64,000 nt of DNA, from positions 66,302 through 130,301 of the forward strand of contig JAVBLT010000002.1 of assembly GCA_031553315.1 (NCBI GenBank). The letters run 5' to 3'. The translations under genes and the position numbers were made by a program. The notes beneath the pieces were generated by a model. It had not been told where the DNA came from, ran no database searches, and saw nothing but the letters and a program-made list of their open reading frames with translations. Position 1 is the first letter of the stretch. Each line of letters starts with the position of its first letter. The stretch comes from JAVBLT01 sp031553315. Its GTDB lineage: Bacteria; Verrucomicrobiota; Kiritimatiellia; RFP12; DVOR01. Below are positions 24,524-32,110 of this stretch, in pieces.

Positions 24524-26041
24524 CTAAAAAGCCCATTCGGTCGCGGAGGGCGGCGGCGGTTGATCTTTTGGTTTGAAATAGACATCGGGGTCGAGCGCGG
24601 TGTCTTGATTCGGAACCGCCTTCACCCGAATGGCGCGAACCGGCCGGGTCGGGCAGGCATATTCACAGCTTCCGCAACCGATGCAGAGGTCTTCGTTGAC
24701 CACCGGGCTGGCCACGCCGTTGCCGCGCATTTCCATTCGAAGCGCGCCGGTCGGGCAATGCTCGGCACAGGCGCCGCACGCGGTGCCGTCGGTATAAGTC
24801 ACGCACGCGGAGAGTGTAAACTCCGCGAGGCCGATTCGGCGAAGTTTTTTCTCCTTTTCTCCCAGGCGCGGCAACGCGCCGGTCGGGCAAACCTGGGTGC
24901 AGGCCGTGCAGTTGAATTCGCACATGCCCGTGTCAAACTCCAGGTGAACCAGCCCTTTTTTACCCGCCGGGCGAAGCACGTTCCCCACGCAGTGCGCCAC
25001 GCAGAGCTGGCATCCCGTGCAGGTGCGCCGGAAGCGTTCCCATGAGCCCGCGCCGGGAGGGAGGATCAAATCCTGCGGGTTCTCGAGCGGGCGGACGAAC
25101 GTCGCGCCCACGCCGAGCGCAAAAGCCCCTGTGGCGGCAAAGGTGTGTTTCAGCATTTCACGGCGGGTCAGGTCTTCGTCGGCAGGCGGCGTTTCGCGTT
25201 TGACCGCCTTCTTCGCGGCGAATCCATAGCCGATGGCATCGAAGCGGCACGCGGGAAGACAGTTCATGCAGCGCACGCAACGCTCCTGATCGACCATTCG
25301 CTCCTCCACGCTGATGCATCCCGTGGGGCAGGCCTTGGCGCACTGCCCGCACCCCACGCACGCCTCAGTCATCCGAATCGCCGCGGGGCTCCATTTCGAA
25401 CAAAGCCCCAGCACCGTGCCGACCGGGCAAAGCGCCGTGCAAAAAAAACGCGGGCGCCAAAACGTCAGGAGCGCCAGAACCGCCAAAAAGGCCAACGCGG
25501 GCACCAGTGCAATCAGCCAATCAGGCTGCACAGGCACCGGGGAATCGGTCAGAAGGTTGTTCAACCGGGTATACACAGGATTGAAAACGCCTCCGGCAAT
25601 CGAGCCGAAGACCGAGTATGGGTCAATCAATCCCCATACCACGACCAAACCCGAGTAGAGGATCCAGGAGGATCCGATGAAAAGACCGGCAAACGCTCCG
25701 GCGGCAACCATGTAGCGCATCGACATGAGGTTGGGCTGAGGCGCGGATTTCCGCCGCGTGACCCACTGAACGGCATCCTGCAGAATGCCCAGCGGACACA
25801 TCACCGCGCAGTAAACGCGCCCGAAAAGCGCCGCGGAGAGGAGCGCTGCGGCGATCGCCAGAAACGCTCCGCCGAAGGTTCCCGCCGCAATGCGCGCCGC
25901 CTGAGCCCCCAGCTGCGTGGCCGGCCAAAGCGCCGCCACGCGCGAACTGATGCCGAAAGCCGTCAGAGCCAAGACAAAGGAACACGCCGCAAGGCTCATG
26001 CGCAGAATGCGCCAGCCGTGTCTTTTCAGCCGATTTTTCAT
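24524..26041 (-). CDS. Membrane polyferredoxin, NapH/NapG-like fusion with internal Tat signal
   Basis: 505 residues. Residues 1-210 contain about four membrane segments and the NapH/NosR-type motifs CxxxCP (YCAVMCP at 78-83, FCTALCP at 201-206). Two ferredoxin clusters follow (CVGCGQCAKACP from 228, CVRCMNCLPAC from 255). Then comes TRREMLK (292-298) with a hydrophobic stretch, which looks like a twin-arginine signal placed inside the protein. After it are four more cysteine groups (CTGCQLC from 341, near 374-385, near 413-429, CIGCGSCEYACP from 453), as in periplasmic NapG/NrfC proteins. It therefore seems to join a membrane electron donor to an exported ferredoxin. The start at 26041 is 1 nt after the DUF362 stop. 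Electron transfer from quinol or ferredoxin to the DUF362 partner is plausible but unproven. Confidence 0.85.
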   Translation of the reverse strand: MKNRLKRHGWRILRMSLAACSFVLALTAFGISSRVAALWPATQLGAQAARIAAGTFGGAFLAIAAALLSAALFGRVYCAVMCPLGILQDAVQWVTRRKSAPQPNLMSMRYMVAAGAFAGLFIGSSWILYSGLVVVWGLIDPYSVFGSIAGGVFNPVYTRLNNLLTDSPVPVQPDWLIALVPALAFLAVLALLTFWRPRFFCTALCPVGTVLGLCSKWSPAAIRMTEACVGCGQCAKACPTGCISVEERMVDQERCVRCMNCLPACRFDAIGYGFAAKKAVKRETPPADEDLTRREMLKHTFAATGAFALGVGATFVRPLENPQDLILPPGAGSWERFRRTCTGCQLCVAHCVGNVLRPAGKKGLVHLEFDTGMCEFNCTACTQVCPTGALPRLGEKEKKLRRIGLAEFTLSACVTYTDGTACGACAEHCPTGALRMEMRGNGVASPVVNEDLCIGCGSCEYACPTRPVRAIRVKAVPNQDTALDPDVYFKPKDQPPPPSATEWAF

Positions 26042-26042
26042 G

Positions 26043-26936
26043 TTAGACGGTGATGCGCTCAATCTTCAGCTTTGAAATATCGGCCGTGCCGAGCTTGAGC
26101 TCCTCACCGTAAGCGATATACGCCATCTCCGAAACGGGAAAGCCGATGACTGCCGCGCCCAGCACGTCGGCGGCGACGGGGTCGCGGGAAAGAATCAGGT
26201 ATTTCCTGAGCGCGACATCGTTTTTGGAGACGCCGCGGGGGCCGTTGGCCGTCATGACCCGGTAAGCGTCGAGCACGTTCAGGTCGGGCTTGCGGTAGAG
26301 CACGGAATCGGCGATGGAGCGGTTGAGGTCATTGCGGTGCATCCAGCCGCGATCCCACACAAGGCCCATGTAATTCTTCATGCAGGCGGTCATTTTCGTG
26401 CCGCTGTGATGCTTGAGAACCGGCACGTTGATGTAGACGTCGGCATCGATCACCGGTTTGAAGATTTTGGCCTTCTTCATCTTCACCGCCTGGGGGCGCT
26501 CGACCTCCACATAATCGCTCTGGGAATCGGCGGAAAGGATTTTGCCGCCGGCCTTTTCGACGGCGTCTTTAATGCCGCTGTTCGCGTAGCACTTCGCCCA
26601 GGCGTTGCAGGTATGGTCGAAAACGATCACCTCGGCCGCGCCGGCGGCCACGCATTGTTTCACAATTTCGCCCACCAGGTCGGGATGGGTGTTTCCGGCC
26701 ATTTCCGGCGGCTGATCCCAGCCGATGTTGGGCTTGACGACGACTTTCTGCCCCGGCTTCACAAAGGCTTTCATGCCGCCGAGCTTTTCAATCGCCAGGC
26801 GAAACATCTCAACGGGTTCTCCCCCGAGCGCGGCGACCACATCGGGCTCTTTCTTTTCATCGGCGGCCAGCACCGGCAGGGCGGCGGCAACCGCCGTAGC
26901 GGCGGCAGTCTGCTTCATAAAATCGCGTCTTTTCAT
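26043..26936 (-). CDS. DUF362 protein with twin-arginine signal
   Basis: 297 residues. The ATG at 26936 has GGAGG 7 nt upstream and opens a Tat signal (RRDFMK at 3-8, then a hydrophobic A/V region), so a folded, probably cofactor-bearing protein is exported. The mature part is DUF362: KPGQKVVVKPNIGW near the start, AAEVIVFDHTCN, a VPVLKHHSGTKMT segment and CMKNYMGLV. The biochemical function of the family is unknown; members often sit next to, or are fused to, 4Fe-4S ferredoxins, as here. It is the first gene of the operon that continues with the polyferredoxin and the nickel-pincer cofactor genes. Possible use of the nickel-pincer cofactor is an inference from context only. Confidence 0.88.
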   Translation of the reverse strand: MKRRDFMKQTAAATAVAAALPVLAADEKKEPDVVAALGGEPVEMFRLAIEKLGGMKAFVKPGQKVVVKPNIGWDQPPEMAGNTHPDLVGEIVKQCVAAGAAEVIVFDHTCNAWAKCYANSGIKDAVEKAGGKILSADSQSDYVEVERPQAVKMKKAKIFKPVIDADVYINVPVLKHHSGTKMTACMKNYMGLVWDRGWMHRNDLNRSIADSVLYRKPDLNVLDAYRVMTANGPRGVSKNDVALRKYLILSRDPVAADVLGAAVIGFPVSEMAYIAYGEELKLGTADISKLKIERITV

Positions 26937-26979
26937 AAACAACCTCCAGATGAGCGTAAACCAAGCGCATTTGCCGTTA

Positions 26980-27007
26980 TTGTTTCACGGATGCGCGCGC
27001 GAAACAA
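26980..27007 (-). promoter_or_regulatory. Candidate promoter/operator of the DUF362-lar operon
   Basis: A 7-bp inverted repeat (TTGTTTC at 26980-26986, GAAACAA at 27001-27007) has a 14-nt centre. On the minus strand it coincides with a possible -35 TTGTTT (27007-27002) and, 17 nt on, a weak -10 AACAAT. It lies between the EF-G terminator and the DUF362 start, so a regulator binding here could control the operon. This is inference from position. Confidence 0.35.
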
Positions 27008-27009
27008 GC

Positions 27010-27036
27010 AAAAAAGCCCCGCGTTTCCGCAGGGCT
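27010..27036 (-). terminator. Intrinsic terminator of the EF-G gene
   Basis: On the minus strand a 9-bp stem (AGCCCTGCG with CGCGGGGCT, including one G-U pair) closes a GAAA tetraloop and is followed by six T residues, 24 nt after the EF-G stop. Confidence 0.92.
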
Positions 27037-27059
27037 TCCGTAAGGACGCATCGCCGGGG

Positions 27060-29159
27060 TCAGTCGGCCGCCATGCCGCGCACTTTGCCATCCTTCTTGC
27101 GCTTCTCGGTGATGGTCTCGGAAAGCTCGTAGGGGACGCCTTCATAGTGTTCGAAAACCATCGTGAACGCGCCGCGACCCTGCGTGAGGGTGCGGATGGC
27201 GTTGGAGTAACCGAACATTTCGCCGAGGGGAACGAAACCGTGGACGAGGCGCGCGCCGCCCTTTTCATCCATGCCTTCCACGCGGCCGCGGCGCTGACAG
27301 AGCGAACCGGTCGCCGCGCCCATGTAATCTTCGGGAACGGAGACTTCCACGCGCATCACAGGCTCGAGGAGCTGGGGATCGCCCTTGAGGAAGAGGCGGC
27401 GGAAACACTGGTAGGCCGCTTCGATGAAGGCGAATTCGCTGGAGTCGACTTCGTGGTAGGAACCGTCGTAAACAATGACCTTGACGTCGACCACCGGGTA
27501 ACCGGCCACGGGACCCGATTCGAGCGCCTTGATCACGCCCTTTTCAACGGCGGGAATGTATTCGGAAGGAATCGTGCCGCCTTTGACTTCGTTGACGAAT
27601 GAGAAGCCTTTGCCCGCATCCTGGGGTTCGATGCGCAGGCAGACGTGGCCATACTGACCGCGACCGCCGGATTGTTTGGCATGTTTGTATTCGCCGTCGG
27701 CCTTCATGCGGATGGTTTCGCGGTAAGCCACTTCGGGGCGGCCCACATCGCATTCCACATTGAATTCGCGGCGGAGGCGGTCCACGATGATTTCCAGGTG
27801 AAGCTCGCCCATGCCGGAGATGATGGTTTCGCTGGTTTCCTGGTCGTAGGCCACGATAAAGGTGGGGTCTTCCTGGGCGAGGGCGTGCAGGGCGGTGCCG
27901 AGCTTTTCGTTGTCGCCGCGGGAGGCGGGCTTGATGGAGATCGAAATCACGGGGGCGGGGAATTCGATGGCGTCGAGGTGAATGGGGTTGGCGGGATCGC
28001 AGAGCGTATCGCCGGTGCGGGTCTTGCCCAGGCCGACCACGGCCACGATGTCGCCGGCGTGCGCTTCTTCCAGGGCTTCCTGGTGGTTGGCGTGCATGCG
28101 GAAGAGGCGGCCGATGCGGGTCTTCTGATCCATGGTGGCGTTGAAGATTTCATCGCCGACTTTCAAGGTGCCTGAGTAAAGGCGGATAAAGGTGATTTTA
28201 CCCATGTGCTTATCGGCGATGATCTTGAACGCGAGACCGCAGAAGGGCTCTTTTTCATCGGGATTGCGAACGATGGATTTATCATCGGAATCGGTCACGG
28301 CGGCGATGTCGAGCGGGGAAGGGAGGTAAGCCAGCACGCCGTCGAGCATGATCTGAACGCCTTTGTTTTTGAAGGCGGTGCCGCAGAAGGTCGGGACGAT
28401 GGTGCGGGCGATGCAGCCCTTGCGAAGGCCGGCGATGATTTCGTCTTTGGAGAGGGTGCCTTCCTCGAAGAACTTGTTCATGAGTTCTTCATCCTGTTCG
28501 GCGGCGCGCTCAATCATTTCATTGCGAAGTTCTTCGGCTTTGGCCTTGAGCTCGGCGGGGATTTCTTTGATGACCTGGTTCTGGCCCTTGGAGGCTTCGT
28601 CGAAATAAACGGCATGGCCTTCCAGCAGATCAATCACGCCTTCAAAGGTTTCGGCGGTGCCGATGGGGTAAACCATCATCACGGGGTTGGCGCCGAGGGT
28701 ATCGCGGATTTCGCCGACCACGCGGGGGAAGTCTGCGCCGATGCGATCCATCTTGTTCACGAAAGCGAGCTTGGGCACTTCGTATTTTTCGGATTGCCGC
28801 CACACCTGCTCCGACTGGGGCTGAACGCCGCCGACCGCGCAGAAGAGGGCCACGGCGCCGTCGAGCACGCGCAGGGAGCGCTCCACTTCGGCGGTGAAGT
28901 CGACGTGGCCGGGGGTGTCGATCAGGCTGATCTGGTGGTCGCGCCAGGTGACGACGGTCGCGGCGGAGGTGATGGTGATGCCGCGTTCCTGCTCCTGAAC
29001 CATATAGTCCATGGTGGCGGCGCCGTCGTGCACTTCACCGATTTTGTGGCTTCTGCCGGAATAGAAAAGGATACGTTCGCTGGTGGTTGTTTTGCCAGCG
29101 TCGATGTGCGCCATAATGCCAATGTTGCGCACGTTGTTGAGGGGTGTCGCTCTGCCCAT
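27060..29159 (-). CDS. fusA: Translation elongation factor G
   Basis: 699 residues, a cytoplasmic GTPase that drives ribosomal translocation. The start ATG at 29159 gives MGRATPLNNVRNIGIMAHID; the P-loop is AHIDAGKTTT, switch II is DTPGHVDF, and NKMD is present. All five domains seem complete, and domain IV includes the RGQYGHV-type segment. The length is normal for EF-G. It is not in a str operon (no rpsL, rpsG or tuf next to it), stands between its own promoter and terminator, and could be one of two EF-G paralogues as in other PVC bacteria and spirochaetes (inference). Its leader carries an inverted repeat that can pair with the AAGGAG ribosome binding site. Confidence 0.95.
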   Translation of the reverse strand: MGRATPLNNVRNIGIMAHIDAGKTTTSERILFYSGRSHKIGEVHDGAATMDYMVQEQERGITITSAATVVTWRDHQISLIDTPGHVDFTAEVERSLRVLDGAVALFCAVGGVQPQSEQVWRQSEKYEVPKLAFVNKMDRIGADFPRVVGEIRDTLGANPVMMVYPIGTAETFEGVIDLLEGHAVYFDEASKGQNQVIKEIPAELKAKAEELRNEMIERAAEQDEELMNKFFEEGTLSKDEIIAGLRKGCIARTIVPTFCGTAFKNKGVQIMLDGVLAYLPSPLDIAAVTDSDDKSIVRNPDEKEPFCGLAFKIIADKHMGKITFIRLYSGTLKVGDEIFNATMDQKTRIGRLFRMHANHQEALEEAHAGDIVAVVGLGKTRTGDTLCDPANPIHLDAIEFPAPVISISIKPASRGDNEKLGTALHALAQEDPTFIVAYDQETSETIISGMGELHLEIIVDRLRREFNVECDVGRPEVAYRETIRMKADGEYKHAKQSGGRGQYGHVCLRIEPQDAGKGFSFVNEVKGGTIPSEYIPAVEKGVIKALESGPVAGYPVVDVKVIVYDGSYHEVDSSEFAFIEAAYQCFRRLFLKGDPQLLEPVMRVEVSVPEDYMGAATGSLCQRRGRVEGMDEKGGARLVHGFVPLGEMFGYSNAIRTLTQGRGAFTMVFEHYEGVPYELSETITEKRKKDGKVRGMAAD

Positions 29160-29166
29160 AGCCGTG

Positions 29167-29205
29167 TATACTCCTTTGGATTCGTAAAACAGAGATAGGA
29201 GTATA
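29167..29205 (-). promoter_or_regulatory. Inverted repeat overlapping the EF-G ribosome binding site
   Basis: TATACTCCT (29167-29175) and AGGAGTATA (29197-29205) are perfect 9-bp inverted repeats 21 nt apart. Read on the minus strand, the downstream arm contains the AAGGAG Shine-Dalgarno. If transcription begins upstream of 29205, the leader could hide the ribosome binding site. Confidence 0.4.
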
Positions 29206-29228
29206 TAAGGTTTCGTTCCGTTGCACAA
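29200..29228 (-). promoter_or_regulatory. Putative promoter of the EF-G gene
   Basis: On the minus strand TTGTGC (29228-29223) and TATACT (29205-29200) are separated by 17 nt, about 40 nt upstream of the start. An alternative -35 (TTGACT) lies a few bases further up with poor spacing. Confidence 0.45.
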
Positions 29229-29260
29229 GTCAAAAGCCGGTTAACGGATAAAAATATTTT

Positions 29261-30376
29261 TCACCGGATCAGGGCTTCGCGGACGGCGGGGGTGCCGTAA
29301 AGCCGATCGAACCACTCGGGCCGGGCCGCCGGGTGTTTCCAAACGGCGCGCGGGCCGTGCAGGCGCTGGATGGCGGCCAGGATGCGAAGCGAGGCGGAGG
29401 CGGGTTTGAAGCGGTCGGCATCGGTCACGGTCAGCCTCAGGGCGTCGAAGGCGGCGCCGTCTTTGCCCACATGGCGGTGCGGGTGGAAGCTCACGCCGGG
29501 AAGCGCCTCTTCGGCGAGCGCATCGGCCACGGCGCCGGCTTTCATGCGCGGGAACCCGATCAGGCGGAAGGCCAGACCGCTCTCCCGCGCGCAGTCGAAG
29601 TGCGGAAAGGCTTCGCAGAAGACTGTGGCCGGATAGGCCTGCGCGATGCGCCAGCTCCGGATGGCCGGCGAAGGGGGCGCGAATTCGGGCGCGCCGGGGA
29701 GCGGCTCGCTTTCGCGGTTCCACCCGGCCAGGGGCGCAACGGTTAAATCCACAGAAAGGTTTTCGCGTTCTTTGAGCCAGCAGGCGGTTTCGCCGGGCGT
29801 CATCCCATAGACCAAAGGAAGCGGGCAGGGCGCCACAAAGCTGAAACAGGAGGGGATGGCGATGGGGCCGTCGACGGTGTTGGGCAACGGGATCGGGCGA
29901 TCCAGCACAAGAACGGGGATCTTCGCCTCGGCGCAGGCGTGAAGCATGAGGCGGAGCGTGGCGAGGTAGGTATAGCAGCGCACGCCGATATCCTGAAGGT
30001 CGCAGACAACCAGATCGAGCCCTTTGAGCATGGCGGGGGTCGGCTTGCGGTGTTCGCCGTAAAGGGAATAAACCGGGATGCGCCAGCCGGGGTAACGTTC
30101 GCTCCGGGTGCGCACGCCCGCGCCGGCAAGACCGAAATACCCGTGTTCGGGGCCGAAAACGGCAGCCAGGCGCGAACCGAGCTCGGCGCGGAGGCGTTGC
30201 GCGGCGGTGGCACCGGCGGCATCAAGCGCGGCCTGGTGGCTGAGAAGGCCGATGCGGCGAAAACCGGCGAGCAGGTCGCGGCGGGTATCGAAAAGGGAAT
30301 CGAGACCCACGCGGAAAGGAACCGTTTGCGGAGCGGGCTGCCGCGGATAAAGCGTATAGGGTGTGTAGGTGTTCAT
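29261..30376 (-). CDS. DUF1343 protein, NamZ-like exo-beta-N-acetylmuramidase (GH171)
   Basis: 371 residues. The family (DUF1343/YzbB, now GH171) contains NamZ of Bacillus subtilis, which removes terminal MurNAc from peptidoglycan fragments. Characteristic segments are present: GLDSLF and IGLLSHQAA near the N-terminus, AVFGPEHGYFG (about 72-82), the YSLYGEHRKPTPAML loop, DLQDIGVRCYTYLATL and VLDRPIPLPNTVDGP. No signal peptide is seen, so the protein is either cytoplasmic or exported by other means. It is divergent from the TolC-like gene. Together with the GH20 and 3D-domain proteins it may belong to muropeptide turnover, but it lies in a single-gene unit and this link is inferred. Confidence 0.87.
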   Translation of the reverse strand: MNTYTPYTLYPRQPAPQTVPFRVGLDSLFDTRRDLLAGFRRIGLLSHQAALDAAGATAAQRLRAELGSRLAAVFGPEHGYFGLAGAGVRTRSERYPGWRIPVYSLYGEHRKPTPAMLKGLDLVVCDLQDIGVRCYTYLATLRLMLHACAEAKIPVLVLDRPIPLPNTVDGPIAIPSCFSFVAPCPLPLVYGMTPGETACWLKERENLSVDLTVAPLAGWNRESEPLPGAPEFAPPSPAIRSWRIAQAYPATVFCEAFPHFDCARESGLAFRLIGFPRMKAGAVADALAEEALPGVSFHPHRHVGKDGAAFDALRLTVTDADRFKPASASLRILAAIQRLHGPRAVWKHPAARPEWFDRLYGTPAVREALIR

Positions 30377-30428
30377 GCGGGGAAAATATCACAAAGCATG
30401 CACGCCTGAAAAGCGGTTTTGGATGATA

Positions 30429-30458
30429 TTGACACTTTACCTTAAAATAAAGTATAAT
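30429..30458 (+). promoter_or_regulatory. Consensus sigma70 promoter for the TolC-like/DinG operon
   Basis: TTGACA (30429-30434) and TATAAT (30453-30458) are both perfect matches with an 18-nt spacer. Expected transcription start is near 30465, giving a leader of about 28 nt. Confidence 0.88.
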
Positions 30459-30492
30459 TTTGCCCGTTTGTCAGTGGTTCGTGGAAAAAAGA

Positions 30493-32106
30493 ATGCTATT
30501 TTCAAAAACATCCCTATTGTGCGGCGGATGGCTGGCGGTTTTTGCGCTGGCCGGGTGCAATTTTTCTCAAAACTTCCGAGTTGAACGCGCCCGGCAGGCG
30601 CTTCTTCATTTTGACCGCGCCCAAAAAAGCACCCTGGGCGAGATTAAAAAATTCACGTTGCAGGATTGCGTCGACATCGCGCTCAAACAAAACCTCGATC
30701 TTCAGCTTTCACAGCTGGAGCAGGGCATCGCCCGCGAGGCGCGCACCGCGGAGATGCTGGGAATGCTTCCCTCGCTCACCGTCTCCGACGCCTGGGGCGC
30801 GCGCAGCAACACGCCTGCGGCAAGCAGCGAGAAGGTGGATCCCAAAGGCCTGACCTACGGCTATTCGGCTTCCAGCGAGCGCCAAGCCAATGTGTTCAAC
30901 GTGGAGGCGGCGCTGGGCGTGCTGGATTTCGGCCTGGCCTGTTTCAACACACAGCAGGCCCACAACCGGATATCGCTCGCCAAGCTGCGGACGCTCCGCC
31001 TGATGCAGAACATCACGCTGGATGTGCAGCGGGCCTATATCCGCATGGCCGTCGCCCAGCGCTCCATGACGCTTTACCGCCAGGCGATCGCCGATTCCCA
31101 AACGCGTTACGCCTCGTTTTCCGAATTGCAGCGCGCAGGTAAAATCGCCCCTTCGCGCGCTTTCGATGAAGCCCGGGATCTGGCCGCCATGGAGCGCCGC
31201 CTGGCCGTGTGCGCGGGCGAATACGATGCCGCCTGCGTGGAGCTCCGCCGCCTGATGGGGCTGTACCCCGGCGAAAGTGTTTCAATCGACGAATCCCTGC
31301 TCAACGCATCGCCCCAGCTCAACCTACCCGGCATTGAACTGATGGAACAAATCGCCCTGCTCCAGCGCCCCGAGCTTTATGAAGGCGACCTCCAGAAGGA
31401 AATCAACCTGATTGAATGCCGCAAAAAGCTCCTGCTTCTCTTTCCCAACGTCCGCCTCTTCGCCTCGTTCACCGACAGCACCGATCGCTTTCTTTACAAT
31501 TCGAGCTGGTGGGATCTGGGCCTGCGCGCCGCTTACGACCTTTTCCAGACCCCGCAAAACTACCGGCGCTACAAAATCGCCAAGCTCGAAAACGAAACCG
31601 ATGATCTTCGCGCTTACGCAAAGGCCATTGGCGTGATGGCGCAGGTCCGCCTCGCGCACTCCACCCTGCTGGCCGCGGAAGACCTCAACGGCGTCAACAC
31701 CCGCCTCTGCAAACGGCTCGACGCCGACCTCGACTACGCCCGCGAACACATCGCCGAAGAGGTCACCCCCGTGTTTCAGGTTGAGCTCGACCACATCACC
31801 CGCATCACCCTCGAAGCGCGCATCGAACAGTGCCGCAGCACCGGTGAAAGCCACGCCGCGTTTTACCAGCTCATCAACATCCTCGGCATGAAGAACCTTG
31901 AACGGGCCACTTTCGACGCCCTTGAGGGCGAGCTCAGGCTCGCAACGATCCGCGCCTCGGCCGCCCTCCGAACCGCGCAGGCCGAAACTGACCGGCGATA
32001 CGGCCGCCTCGCCCAAAACGACCTTTTCATCGACCCTGCACGTTTCGTTCCCGAAGTGACGCCCAACCCTTACGGATTCACCGCCGCCTGGACGCCTTGG
32101 CTCTGA
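30493..32106 (+). CDS. TolC-family outer-membrane efflux lipoprotein
   Basis: 537 residues. The ATG at 30493 lies inside a longer frame that would start within the promoter and is therefore chosen. A lipoprotein signal ends with lipobox L-A-G-C (FALAGCNF). The mature protein has the TolC/OEP pattern: LQDCVDIALKQNLDLQLS at the start of the first repeat, long coiled-coil helices rich in A/L/R, and a second repeat beginning near MEQIALLQRPELYEGDLQKEINL. Such proteins form trimeric outer-membrane channels for efflux pumps or type I secretion. No inner-membrane pump or adaptor gene is adjacent; the next gene is a helicase 4 nt downstream. It follows a consensus promoter, so strong expression is likely. 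Confidence 0.88.
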   Translation: MLFSKTSLLCGGWLAVFALAGCNFSQNFRVERARQALLHFDRAQKSTLGEIKKFTLQDCVDIALKQNLDLQLSQLEQGIAREARTAEMLGMLPSLTVSDAWGARSNTPAASSEKVDPKGLTYGYSASSERQANVFNVEAALGVLDFGLACFNTQQAHNRISLAKLRTLRLMQNITLDVQRAYIRMAVAQRSMTLYRQAIADSQTRYASFSELQRAGKIAPSRAFDEARDLAAMERRLAVCAGEYDAACVELRRLMGLYPGESVSIDESLLNASPQLNLPGIELMEQIALLQRPELYEGDLQKEINLIECRKKLLLLFPNVRLFASFTDSTDRFLYNSSWWDLGLRAAYDLFQTPQNYRRYKIAKLENETDDLRAYAKAIGVMAQVRLAHSTLLAAEDLNGVNTRLCKRLDADLDYAREHIAEEVTPVFQVELDHITRITLEARIEQCRSTGESHAAFYQLINILGMKNLERATFDALEGELRLATIRASAALRTAQAETDRRYGRLAQNDLFIDPARFVPEVTPNPYGFTAAWTPWL

Positions 32107-32110
32107 TCCT

